Source of the DNA: Microcaldota archaeon
GTDB taxonomy: Archaea; Micrarchaeota; Micrarchaeia; Micrarchaeales; CABMGC01
Length of the DNA: 45,884 bases
Reading direction: 5' to 3'
Assembly (NCBI GenBank): GCA_021850805.1
Contig: JAJZKO010000001.1
Location: 1 to 45,884, forward strand
The notes under the pieces are model-generated. The model was not told where the DNA came from. It saw only the letters and a program-made list of their open reading frames with translations, and searched no databases. This document shows positions 9,354 to 18,014 of the stretch, piece after piece (the stretch's first letter is position 1; each line of letters starts with the position of its first letter). A program made the translations under genes and the position numbers.

Positions 9354-12032
9354 TCATTTTATTTTTCCTTCGACAAAATTTGCGGAACCTCCTCCTACAA
9401 AGTCTTTCTGCCCGAGCTTTTCGCTTATGAATTCCCTAGCGTTTATTTTTGAGGCTGGAGATGATGCACATACCACATCGCCCTGCGGGTTGTACAGGAG
9501 GATTATGTCCTTGCCGCCCTGCATGGCGAGGTTGGCTATCATGCGCAGCATATCGCGGCTCATGTCAAGCTCTGCGTGCTTCGCATCGCTTTTTGCAAAC
9601 TGATCTGCCACCTGCCTTGCCAAGAGTTCCTTGTAGTGTTCTGACTTCTTGTAAAAAGACCGGCTCTCTGACTTCAGCTCCTCAACCTTATCCGCAAGTG
9701 AGAATTCGCTGGAGTTTATTGCAGATGCTGATCTCTTAAGTTCCCTGTCCTCTTTCCTAAAGTATGATAACGCCGCTGGGCCTGCTACAAACTCTATTCT
9801 GTCTATTCCGTCATGCAGCCTGTACGAGCTTGTTACCTTTATTATGCCCAGATAATTTTCTATGCCGGTTGCATGAAGCCCGCCGCACGCCTCTGCGTCT
9901 ATTAGATTTCCTTTTTTATCTTCTATGATTATTACTCTCATTCTCTTTGATGGTATTCCGTGGCCCTGATATATCTCGAAGCCGTATAGCTTCTCTGCTT
10001 CTCCCCTATCCATCTCTTCTGCCTTGACTCTTATTCCGTTGAATATCCAAGTGTTGACAAGTGATTCTATATTTTCCAGCTGTTCATCGGTAAGAGCAGA
10101 GTAGTGCGCTATGTCTATATGTGCTTTGTCAGTCTCTTTCCTTGCGCCTTCCTGCCATGCGTGATTACCGAGTACCTTCCTTGATGCGGCACTTATAAGA
10201 TGCGTTGCCGTATGATGCGCTATAAGGCGCATCCGTGCATCCTCATCCACTTTTGCTTCTACGTACATGCCTTCTGAGATAGACCATTCCTTTTTGCCCT
10301 TCTCAAGCGTATGTATTACTATTCCGTTCTGCTTCTGGACATCAACAACTTTTATGCCGCTTATCGTTCCCGTATCCGCTGCCTGGCCGCCGCCTTCAGG
10401 ATAGAATGGCGTCTGGTCTAATATTACGTACTGCTCTTTAACATATAGCACTTTGGATCTCGATTCCGTGGCAAGTTTGTAGTATAGAGGTATAGTGTGC
10501 GGCATTGATTCCGGAACATCTAATGCCGCGGTTTTTTGCCTCTCCTTTTTCACTATGTCCCCGGTTATCAGCGATTCGTAATAACTTTCTGGAAGTGATA
10601 TCTTCTTCCCTCTTGATGCGGCTGCGTTGATTATGAATTCCGGAGTTATCCCATTGCTCTGGTACATTACCTTAAGCTGGTCTATGCTTACCGTGCCGCC
10701 TTTTGAGAGTATTGCATCGATTGTCTTGCCAGCGTTCGCTTTGCTCTTTGCATATCTGTCCTCTTCGACTTTTATTATCCTTGAGAACTCCCCAGAAGAA
10801 ATGCAGGACTCAAGCTCTGGATATAGGGGCTTGAGATCTCTGGCTATTTCGCTGGCAACTTCGGTAAGGTCTATGCCTAAATCGTACTTCTCTATGAAGT
10901 CCATTGATCTTCTTAGTATTATCCTCAGATTGTAGCCGCCACCCACATTTGAAGGGAGAGAGCCGTCCGATATCCCGAAGAGTAACGTTCTTATGTGATC
11001 AAGAACCGCATAGAGCGCCTGGAGCGGCCTGATCTTCTTGGCATACTCATCTTGGGTTATGCCTGCCTTGTTCAGCAGCTCTGCCTCCTTTGTGCGCAGG
11101 TTTTTTATCTCGTCTATGTTAAGCTCCCCAGAGTATCTTGAGAATTTAGCGAAGAGCTTCTGGTCTATCTCGGCAGAGATACGGGATTCAAGCCTCTCAA
11201 CAATCTTTCCAAATACTGCGCTGTATGCATTGTCCATCCCTGTGTAGAACCACAGAAGCCTTTCCAGCCCCCAGCCAACATCCACCACTTTCCCGTCAAG
11301 TTCCCTTATGGAACCGTTTACAAGCTCAAATTCAGTAAATACGCTGTTTACTATCTCAACTCCGTTCGCAAAACTCTCAAGACACGGGCCAAACTCGGAG
11401 AAGTCCGGCATGGCCCACGCATCCTCAGTGTACACAAGATCTTCCGCCTTTACCCCGAGCACCTCCGTAAGGTACTTATAGTTAAGTTCTATGGTTCTAT
11501 CCTTCCAGTAACCCTCCTTTGGAGCATTGAACGAATGCTGCCCAGCCATCATGAACCCGGTGAAATGCCTGCCGGTTATCCCGACATTCTCTATGTCCCT
11601 GAATCGAAGGCATATCTGCGGCACTACAAGAGGATTTGCGCTGTATTCGAAAGACATCTTGCCGTTCTCTATGCGCTGGAAGTCCTGTATGCTTGCTATT
11701 GTAAAATATAGATCCTGCCTCCACCTGCTTACTACAGGATATCTTTTTATCTCCTCATGACCATTCTTCTTGAAGAAATCAGCAAAGCTCTTCCAGAACT
11801 CGACATACGTAGACTGCCTGGGAGATTCCCTGAAGAAGGAATACTCAGTATGCGCAGGGTCTTCGCATACATCCCTGTCTTTGATTGACCAGAAAGGTAT
11901 GCCGCATATCCTGCACTTGTGTCTCTTGAATCCTTTATCCTCAAAGAGCTTTACCGAATAATATTTTGAATAGTCTTTTGAAAATTTATTGCGCAGGTCT
12001 GACTTGCTGGTTATTCCAGATTCTAATGCCAT
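9354..12032 (-). CDS. alaS: alanyl-tRNA synthetase, archaeal type
   Basis: 892 aa; N-terminal CRICGIPFWSIKDRDVCEDPAHTEYSF, editing-domain HHTATHL and CGGLHATGIENIG-like motifs. Confidence 0.95.
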   Translation of the reverse strand: MALESGITSKSDLRNKFSKDYSKYYSVKLFEDKGFKRHKCRICGIPFWSIKDRDVCEDPAHTEYSFFRESPRQSTYVEFWKSFADFFKKNGHEEIKRYPVVSRWRQDLYFTIASIQDFQRIENGKMSFEYSANPLVVPQICLRFRDIENVGITGRHFTGFMMAGQHSFNAPKEGYWKDRTIELNYKYLTEVLGVKAEDLVYTEDAWAMPDFSEFGPCLESFANGVEIVNSVFTEFELVNGSIRELDGKVVDVGWGLERLLWFYTGMDNAYSAVFGKIVERLESRISAEIDQKLFAKFSRYSGELNIDEIKNLRTKEAELLNKAGITQDEYAKKIRPLQALYAVLDHIRTLLFGISDGSLPSNVGGGYNLRIILRRSMDFIEKYDLGIDLTEVASEIARDLKPLYPELESCISSGEFSRIIKVEEDRYAKSKANAGKTIDAILSKGGTVSIDQLKVMYQSNGITPEFIINAAASRGKKISLPESYYESLITGDIVKKERQKTAALDVPESMPHTIPLYYKLATESRSKVLYVKEQYVILDQTPFYPEGGGQAADTGTISGIKVVDVQKQNGIVIHTLEKGKKEWSISEGMYVEAKVDEDARMRLIAHHTATHLISAASRKVLGNHAWQEGARKETDKAHIDIAHYSALTDEQLENIESLVNTWIFNGIRVKAEEMDRGEAEKLYGFEIYQGHGIPSKRMRVIIIEDKKGNLIDAEACGGLHATGIENYLGIIKVTSSYRLHDGIDRIEFVAGPAALSYFRKEDRELKRSASAINSSEFSLADKVEELKSESRSFYKKSEHYKELLARQVADQFAKSDAKHAELDMSRDMLRMIANLAMQGGKDIILLYNPQGDVVCASSPASKINAREFISEKLGQKDFVGGGSANFVEGKIK

Positions 12033-12035
12033 AGT

Positions 12036-12929
12036 TTACACACCTCCGCCGACAGATACGCCAGCGGACCATACAGTGCACTCGTTCCTGAAAAACCTGC
12101 AGAAATTGCATTTCCATTTTTCCTCTTCTGTTACAGGGCTGGCTTCCCGCTCACCATTCCAGTAACCCATAGCGTAGGCCAGCTTTCCGTCTATGAATGA
12201 TCTGTCATAATCTATCAAAACCTCGGTTGCCTCCTTCCCGTCGCCCCTATTCATGTAGCTTATCAGTAGCCTGTCGCTGAGCCGCTGCATTGACGACGCC
12301 TCTCTGAACATTATCCTGAATATGTTAGTAAGGCCCATGAACTCTTCCTTTACCCCTATTGTGGCCAGTGTTAATGCAAATTGATCAGACATGCGTATCT
12401 TCTCTATCCCATATGAATTGCGGAAGTTATCGAACGTGTACAATCCTTCAAGTATATCGCCCAACAGTTTTCTGTACAGCATTATCTGGATCTGGTGCAG
12501 GAGTGCAGTGTACGGATTTGGAGCCTTGTTGTCCTTTACTGTTTTCCTCTCTACTATCATTGATTTGTTATCTTCTATGCGTATCTCGTCAATCTGGCCA
12601 GATATGCGGTACCCGTTGAATGAACCGTAGATTTTGAGTTCGCGGCAGATGCCTTTCTCCCTGAGCGATAGCAATGACATGTAATTCTCATATGCCTGCT
12701 TGTATAACATATCACCGTAGGTAACCGGCTCCGCGTCAAGCTTTGTGTAGACTGCTTCCTTGAGTTTCTCGTGTATTCTTGATCCTCCAACCATCTCTTT
12801 GGTCGGTTGTGAAGGTTTCAGGTAGTTCAGTTCCATCTGCTTCTCGCACCAGAATTGGCTGCATATGTCAGTAGCCGAGATGGATCGTTTATGCAGCCTG
12901 GCGAGCGCGGGTTCTATTTTTCCGTTCAT
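12036..12929 (-). CDS. Cas4/Exo5-like PD-(D/E)XK nuclease with probable Fe-S cluster
   Basis: 297 aa; ISGQIDEIR...MIVERKT (D...ExK), N-terminal Cys and C-terminal CNFCRFFRNEC. Confidence 0.7.
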   Translation of the reverse strand: MNGKIEPALARLHKRSISATDICSQFWCEKQMELNYLKPSQPTKEMVGGSRIHEKLKEAVYTKLDAEPVTYGDMLYKQAYENYMSLLSLREKGICRELKIYGSFNGYRISGQIDEIRIEDNKSMIVERKTVKDNKAPNPYTALLHQIQIMLYRKLLGDILEGLYTFDNFRNSYGIEKIRMSDQFALTLATIGVKEEFMGLTNIFRIMFREASSMQRLSDRLLISYMNRGDGKEATEVLIDYDRSFIDGKLAYAMGYWNGEREASPVTEEEKWKCNFCRFFRNECTVWSAGVSVGGGV

Positions 12930-13040
12930 TTTTATTATCCTCTGGAAAGATCAGACCGCCTACCTATCTTCATAGCAAAAGCTCAGCGATCACCAGGATC
13001 ATCATATGAACTTTTATTTGTTGGGAATATTAATAATTTT

Positions 13041-13667
13041 ATGCATATCTCGGATTATAGGCTGTTTATTTTTGATTGGGATGGTACACTGAGCACATCC
13101 ACATTCCTTGTCAGATTCTCGCGCCTCTTCAAAACCAGGTACAATGTAAGCCATGTAAGTGCCAATCTTGACAGGTATAGGATGCCTAGGAATAGGCAGA
13201 TCAGTATAGATGAGGATGTTGGAAAGCTCTATTCGCTTCTTTATGATTTTTATTCATATGCAACAATGCCAACGCTTAAGGATTGTGCAATGAAGACACT
13301 CAGGACATTGAAGAGGCGAGGTAAGGGAACTGCGATATTTACCGATGCGGCAAGATACAGGATCACCAGGGAAGCTGATGAGAATGACTCAATAAGATAT
13401 ATTGATTTTATACTCAGCGCGGGTTCAATCCATGCGTTCAAGCCACGACCAGACGGGCTTATTTTCATACAGCGCATGTTCAGAATCCCAAAGAAGTATT
13501 GCCTGTATGTAGGAGATATGGCTTCTGATATCATATCTGCAAAACTTGCAGGAATAGACTCATGCGCATTGCTGGACGGGGTAGATTCATCGCAAACGAT
13601 AGATAAGGTAAACCCGACTTTTACTTTTGATAGCCTTTGCGGATTCCTTAGAAAGCTGGAAGCGTAG
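13041..13667 (+). CDS. HAD-family hydrolase
   Basis: MHISDYRLFIFDWDGTLSTS (motif I) and YVGDMASDIISAKLAGI (motif IV); annotated ORF starts upstream but Met63 fits better. Confidence 0.8.
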   Translation: MHISDYRLFIFDWDGTLSTSTFLVRFSRLFKTRYNVSHVSANLDRYRMPRNRQISIDEDVGKLYSLLYDFYSYATMPTLKDCAMKTLRTLKRRGKGTAIFTDAARYRITREADENDSIRYIDFILSAGSIHAFKPRPDGLIFIQRMFRIPKKYCLYVGDMASDIISAKLAGIDSCALLDGVDSSQTIDKVNPTFTFDSLCGFLRKLEA

Positions 13668-13846
13668 CACATGCGCATACGTTTCGGCATGTAATGGTTA
13701 TGGACGGTTTGAGCCAGAACGCACACGCGTTGACCAGCATGTCGTTTTTGTTTACGTGCACCTTCGAGGAGATACATTTATAAATGAGGGTAGGGATAGT
13801 TAAGTGAGTAGGCACGGCATACGGGCCAGCCTACAGAGGAAATAAA

Positions 13847-14179
13847 ATGCCAAGAGATTACGGAAGAATGGATGACAGAGACAGCGGCAGGAGGGAAGGC
13901 GGAAGACATGGATTTGGTATAAAATCCAATTATTTCTTGCCCAAACCTGTCAAGGTAGGAGATGAGGTTGACGTCACAATAGAAGCGACAGCTTCTAAGG
14001 GCGACGGAATAGCCAAGAAGGACGGCTTTGTAATCTTTGTGAAAGATGCAAAGCAGGGCCAGTCAGTTAAGGTAAAAATAACTGAAGTAAGAGCCCGATT
14101 CGCCATAGGCGAATTAGTCGGAAGTGCCGAACAGCAACCGGCAGAGGAAGAGGATGTACCTGAAGGAGGAGCGGAGTAA
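13847..14179 (+). CDS. TRAM-domain RNA-binding protein
   Basis: 110 aa; VKVGDEVDVTIEATASKGDGIAKKDGFVIFVKDAKQGQSVKVKITEVRARFAIGELV. Confidence 0.9.
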   Translation: MPRDYGRMDDRDSGRREGGRHGFGIKSNYFLPKPVKVGDEVDVTIEATASKGDGIAKKDGFVIFVKDAKQGQSVKVKITEVRARFAIGELVGSAEQQPAEEEDVPEGGAE

Positions 14180-14319
14180 TATTTTATTAGTCAGACTTTC
14201 CTTGCAGTAATGCAGTTTTTGTCTTTTTATTTTTTTACTTTAACGCGCTGGGTTCTTTTGCCCAGTGCAATTTTATGGCATATTTATAAATTTTAGAGCC
14301 TTAAGCTAATTGGTTAGAT

Positions 14320-15204
14320 ATGCCTTATCTTGTCTCTGTTGGAGGTAATGCCTTAAAGGGCAGGCACGCGGAGATGTCAAAACTCGCTTTTTTTCTCAGC
14401 AGGATAATTGGCAATGGGAAAGTTGTCCTTACGCACGGCAATGGACCGCAAGTGGGAGCCATAGAATCTGCTATGCCGGAGACCAAGCTTGGCGTAGCTA
14501 CAGCAATGACGCAGGCGGAGATAGGAATTCGCCTCAAGGAAGGAGTGCTATTTGGTTTTGAGCATAATAGCGGTCGTAAGGATTTGAGGATAGATGTGCT
14601 TATAACCGAAGTATTTGTTAAGGAGACCAGGCATGACATGAAGCCCGTCAAGCCCATAGGAAGTTATTACAAGACAAGGAAGGAAGCGCTAGGCGAGCTT
14701 GGAAGCGTATCGCTCGCGAGTTATGTGAAAGGTTATCGCAGAGTTGTCCCTTCGCCTGAACCTCTTAGGCTTGCACGACCAGATTCGCTCCACGCACTTC
14801 TTGAATGCAATGATATAGTAATAGCCGGGGGAGGAGGCGGTGTGCCGGTCATTGAAACCGGCAGGGGAAGGGAGATAGCAGAATGCGTAGTCGACAAAGA
14901 TTACACATCAGCAATGATAGCGCAGGAGATTGGGAGCAGCATAATGTACATATTTACGGATGTTGATGGCGTATACGAGGGATTTGGAACAAAGAAGCAG
15001 CGGCTCATAGAGAGGATATCTGCAAAGGAAGCTAAGGATATGAAAGAAGGCGGAGAGTTGGAAATGGGCAGCATGGAACCTAAAGTGTCAGCTGCTGCAA
15101 GGTTCGCCGAAAGGACTGGAGGAATAGGCGTTATAGCCAATCTGCTCAAGCCTGAGAGCGCCCTCTCACTTTCCGGCTGCACGGTCATTTACAGCAGCAA
15201 CTGA
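14320..15204 (+). CDS. arcC: carbamate kinase
   Basis: 294 aa; VSVGGNALKG, VLTHGNGPQVG, AGGGGGVPVI, DVDGVYEGFG, GGIGVIANL. Confidence 0.85.
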   Translation: MPYLVSVGGNALKGRHAEMSKLAFFLSRIIGNGKVVLTHGNGPQVGAIESAMPETKLGVATAMTQAEIGIRLKEGVLFGFEHNSGRKDLRIDVLITEVFVKETRHDMKPVKPIGSYYKTRKEALGELGSVSLASYVKGYRRVVPSPEPLRLARPDSLHALLECNDIVIAGGGGGVPVIETGRGREIAECVVDKDYTSAMIAQEIGSSIMYIFTDVDGVYEGFGTKKQRLIERISAKEAKDMKEGGELEMGSMEPKVSAAARFAERTGGIGVIANLLKPESALSLSGCTVIYSSN

Positions 15205-16281
15205 CTTTATAGCCGCAGTTACTTCCCTTATGCCGCCTGCAGACTTTATGCAGTCTTTCTCGAACATTGCTTTTGTGGCCCTTACGCCCATTCGGCCGAG
15301 TTCCTCTATCACTAGGCTTGGTGAGACAGAGCTTATCCCTGCTGATTGCGTTATCCGTGGTATGCTATAAAAGAAGGGAACACTTAACTCCTGTAGTTTT
15401 TTGTGCAGGATAAGAGAGGCTTCCTGATATTCTTCGCTACCATATGCCTTAAGTGCCTTGTTTATCGTGATCTTATCGTCCATCGCGCCGACCCATATCG
15501 GGCCGGAGTGGAGAAGTCTGCCTCCGCAATTTGGGCAAAGTCTATCCAATATGGCAACTATGCCAGCATTTGTATAGTATGCATGGCATTTTGTGCAGTA
15601 AGATACATATCCATTAGCAGACATTGATGAGGATGCCTCCTGCGCCCCGCTGCGGAGGTAAAGAAAGACGCGCATGTAATGAATCTTGTATATTGAGAGG
15701 ATAGGGAATATGCCAAGGTTAAACTGTGAGGCCATGCGTGATATGAATGAGAGCAGTATCCGTATTCCTGCTTCATGGCAGAGTTCATTGTGCAGGGGCA
15801 CAGAATTGTAAAGCTTAACGCATGCCTTTTGATGAGCACCGCATAGTACAGCGCCGTCTGTTGCCGTTACCATAAGCATAGCGCCTTTTGAGGCTATCTT
15901 CATAAGGTCATAGATATATGGAGCTGGAGTACCGAATGGATCGAGGTCTATTATATCATACTTGTTTTCAGTTGTATTGGCAAACTCCTGTATGCTCTTG
16001 TTGATGACCATTGCGCTGGCTTTATTTGCAGCTACATTCTTTGAAGCTGAATATGAAGCCCCTGCATTTATGTCAAGCATATCTACAATAGCCCCAGCTT
16101 CCTTCTCGTATCTTATTCCTCTTATTCCTGTTGCACATGTCGAATCGAGTATCCTTGGTTTGCTTATACCTGATGCCTTTGCCATTATGACAGATATGTC
16201 GCGCAGCTCTTCCATCTTGGGATTGTAGAAGACGCCCCTTTCCTGCCTTATCCTTATGCCATGCTCTGTAAAAAAAACCAT
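15166..16281 (-). CDS. trm1: tRNA (guanine26-N2)-dimethyltransferase
   Basis: 371 aa; DSTCATGIRGIRY SAM motif, IDLDPFGTPAPY, CTKCHAYY...CPNCGG Zn motif. Confidence 0.9.
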   Translation of the reverse strand: MVFFTEHGIRIRQERGVFYNPKMEELRDISVIMAKASGISKPRILDSTCATGIRGIRYEKEAGAIVDMLDINAGASYSASKNVAANKASAMVINKSIQEFANTTENKYDIIDLDPFGTPAPYIYDLMKIASKGAMLMVTATDGAVLCGAHQKACVKLYNSVPLHNELCHEAGIRILLSFISRMASQFNLGIFPILSIYKIHYMRVFLYLRSGAQEASSSMSANGYVSYCTKCHAYYTNAGIVAILDRLCPNCGGRLLHSGPIWVGAMDDKITINKALKAYGSEEYQEASLILHKKLQELSVPFFYSIPRITQSAGISSVSPSLVIEELGRMGVRATKAMFEKDCIKSAGGIREVTAAIKSVAAVNDRAAGK

Positions 16282-16289
16282 GCAATCAG

Positions 16290-16532
16290 TTAGAATTCGC
16301 CTTTGTCATGTATGATAAGCACAGCGTCCATTAAACCGTGGGCGTAGGATATGCATGAGAAGGAGGTATAGTAATCTCTTTTGTCCATCCAGCTCTTTGA
16401 ATCGCTTGCGTACATCTTTGCGAGGTTTACAATCATGGCCTCTTTTGGTGTGAGGGCGACACCTTCAAGTTTGCTTTCACTCTCCTTAAATTTCATAAGG
16501 TCCTTGTCTATCCTTATTAGTATGTCATCCAT
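16290..16532 (-). CDS. DUF357-family protein
   Basis: 80 aa; LTPKEAMIVNLAKMYASDSKSWMDKRDYYTSFSCISYAHGLMDAVL. Confidence 0.7.
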   Translation of the reverse strand: MDDILIRIDKDLMKFKESESKLEGVALTPKEAMIVNLAKMYASDSKSWMDKRDYYTSFSCISYAHGLMDAVLIIHDKGEF

Positions 16533-16596
16533 TTGTTCAGCCAGTTATTCACTAAATTTATTTGTGTCATTGTTAAAATGCTTTGCGTATAGCTAG

Positions 16597-16673
16597 GCTT
16601 GTGGACAGAGTAGCATCGCGCCATATTGGATATCCGCAGGTTTGCTTAATGGCGCCAATCCCACTCTGCCGAA
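16597..16673 (-). ncRNA. candidate H/ACA guide sRNA
   Basis: Minus strand: GGCAGAGT-[GGGATTG]-GCGCCAT-(24 nt)-ATGGCGC-[GATGCT]-ACTCTGTCC-ACA; ACA starts 15 nt after the upper stem; TATA box (CATATAAAAAG) ~26 nt upstream of the predicted 5' end. Confidence 0.6.
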
Positions 16674-16695
16674 GCTTTCTGCAGGGATACAATAC

Positions 16696-16704
16696 TTTTT
16701 ATAT
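16696..16704. promoter_or_regulatory. TATA element (ttttatatg) placed to serve both dys (+) and the candidate H/ACA RNA (-)
   Basis: ~26 nt to ATG 16724 on + (leaderless) and ~26 nt to ~16673 on -. Confidence 0.5.
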
Positions 16705-16723
16705 GTTGTTTACAGAAGATATC

Positions 16724-17707
16724 ATGTTTATACAATACGGTGAGTTATTGGTTGATTATAGGAAATCTGAGCTGCTGAAAAGGCACGTGGAGGATTTGCA
16801 CGTTAAAAAAGGCATGAGCGTCTCGGAGCTCATCTCTGCGATGAAGAACATCGGCGGTTTCTCGGCGCAGAATATGGTTCATGGCATCGGCATAATAGAT
16901 GCAATGCTTAGGGATAGGGACTCATTCAATTTCCTCTCTTTCCCAGCAAATATAATATCAACTGGTGTAAGAGGGCTTATTGCAGATTCGGTAGGTTATT
17001 TTGACGCATTGATGACCACCGGAGGTACACTTGACCACGACCTTGCCAGAGCTCACGGAGGCAAGTACAGCGTGGGAAGTTTCGAAGCGGATGACAGCAG
17101 ATTGCATGGCATGAGCATATATCGCCTTGGCAATGTATTCATAGAGCATAAGGAATACGGGGAGGCTGTGGAGCAGCAGTTTACGGAAATAATGAATGAT
17201 ATATATTCTGGCAGGGATTACAGGGGGGAGTATAGTCCCAGCGAGCTTATATACGAATTTGGCAAGAGGATAAAGGACAGGAATTCCATACTATACCAGT
17301 CTTATAAGCACAAAGTCCCTGTATTCTGCCCTGGTATACTTGACGGGGCATTTGGAACGCAGCTTGCAATATTCTCGCAGGATCATAAATTCAAGCTCAA
17401 TCTCCTAAAGGACGAACTGCTGCTCAGCAACCTTATGTTTGACAATAAAGTAACAGGTGCACTGATGCTAGGAGGGGGAATAAGCAAGCACCATGTGATA
17501 TGGTGGAACCAGTTCAAGGGCGGACTTGATTATGCAGTATATATAACAACCGCAAGCCAGTATGATGGAAGCTTGTCAGGCGCAAGGCTCACCGAAGCAG
17601 TTTCGTGGGGCAAGGTGAAGGAGAAGGCAAAGTACGCAACAATAGACGGGGATGTGACCATAATACTACCCCTCATATTCGCACATCTTGGCTTGGTAAT
17701 GAAGTGA
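16724..17707 (+). CDS. dys: deoxyhypusine synthase
   Basis: SAQNMVHGIG, STGVRGLIAD, TTGGTLDHDLAR, GGGISKHHVIWWNQFKGGLDYAVYITTA; start chosen at ATG just downstream of TATA. Confidence 0.9.
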   Translation: MFIQYGELLVDYRKSELLKRHVEDLHVKKGMSVSELISAMKNIGGFSAQNMVHGIGIIDAMLRDRDSFNFLSFPANIISTGVRGLIADSVGYFDALMTTGGTLDHDLARAHGGKYSVGSFEADDSRLHGMSIYRLGNVFIEHKEYGEAVEQQFTEIMNDIYSGRDYRGEYSPSELIYEFGKRIKDRNSILYQSYKHKVPVFCPGILDGAFGTQLAIFSQDHKFKLNLLKDELLLSNLMFDNKVTGALMLGGGISKHHVIWWNQFKGGLDYAVYITTASQYDGSLSGARLTEAVSWGKVKEKAKYATIDGDVTIILPLIFAHLGLVMK

Positions 17708-17711
17708 GCCT

Positions 17712-17978
17712 ATGGACCTAGATGAAAGATCCAGGAAGATTCTGGAGGATGGTGCAGTAAAGATGCGCGTTTCGAGGGGCGGTATTGCACAGCAGGTAAC
17801 TTTCATCGTAAAGCGGGTGGCCTTTGGCAATATAACTTATGTGGAGCTTTTTTCCGAGAGGGTAATAGATATCTCAGAGATAAAGAGGGTGGCCGAGGAG
17901 ACTGGACTGCCTGTCGAAGCGGCAAATGCAAAAGCATTCCCTGAAGGGAAGTCTTCCGTAGATTTTAAGGATTTTTAA
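17712..17978 (+). CDS. conserved-looking small hypothetical protein
   Basis: 88 aa intact ORF 4 nt after dys, same strand. Confidence 0.55.
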   Translation: MDLDERSRKILEDGAVKMRVSRGGIAQQVTFIVKRVAFGNITYVELFSERVIDISEIKRVAEETGLPVEAANAKAFPEGKSSVDFKDF

Positions 17979-18014
17979 CTGCATAGTGTTTGATGACATA
18001 CCAGGCGCGAGTTT

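Noticed and set aside
9449-11961. Many plus-strand ORFs inside alaS
   Set aside because: Antisense shadows of a clearly coding AlaRS frame.
12036-12929. CRISPR-Cas adaptation module based on the Cas4-like gene
   Set aside because: No direct-repeat array and no cas1/cas2 or effector genes in the window.
12855-13040. N-terminal 62 aa of the 270-aa HAD ORF
   Set aside because: Overlaps the start of the divergent nuclease gene; the HAD fold starts at the internal Met (13041).
14320-15204. Complete arginine deiminase pathway operon (arcABC)
   Set aside because: Carbamate kinase is ~9 kb from the ADI-like gene, on the opposite strand, and no arcB is visible in the window.
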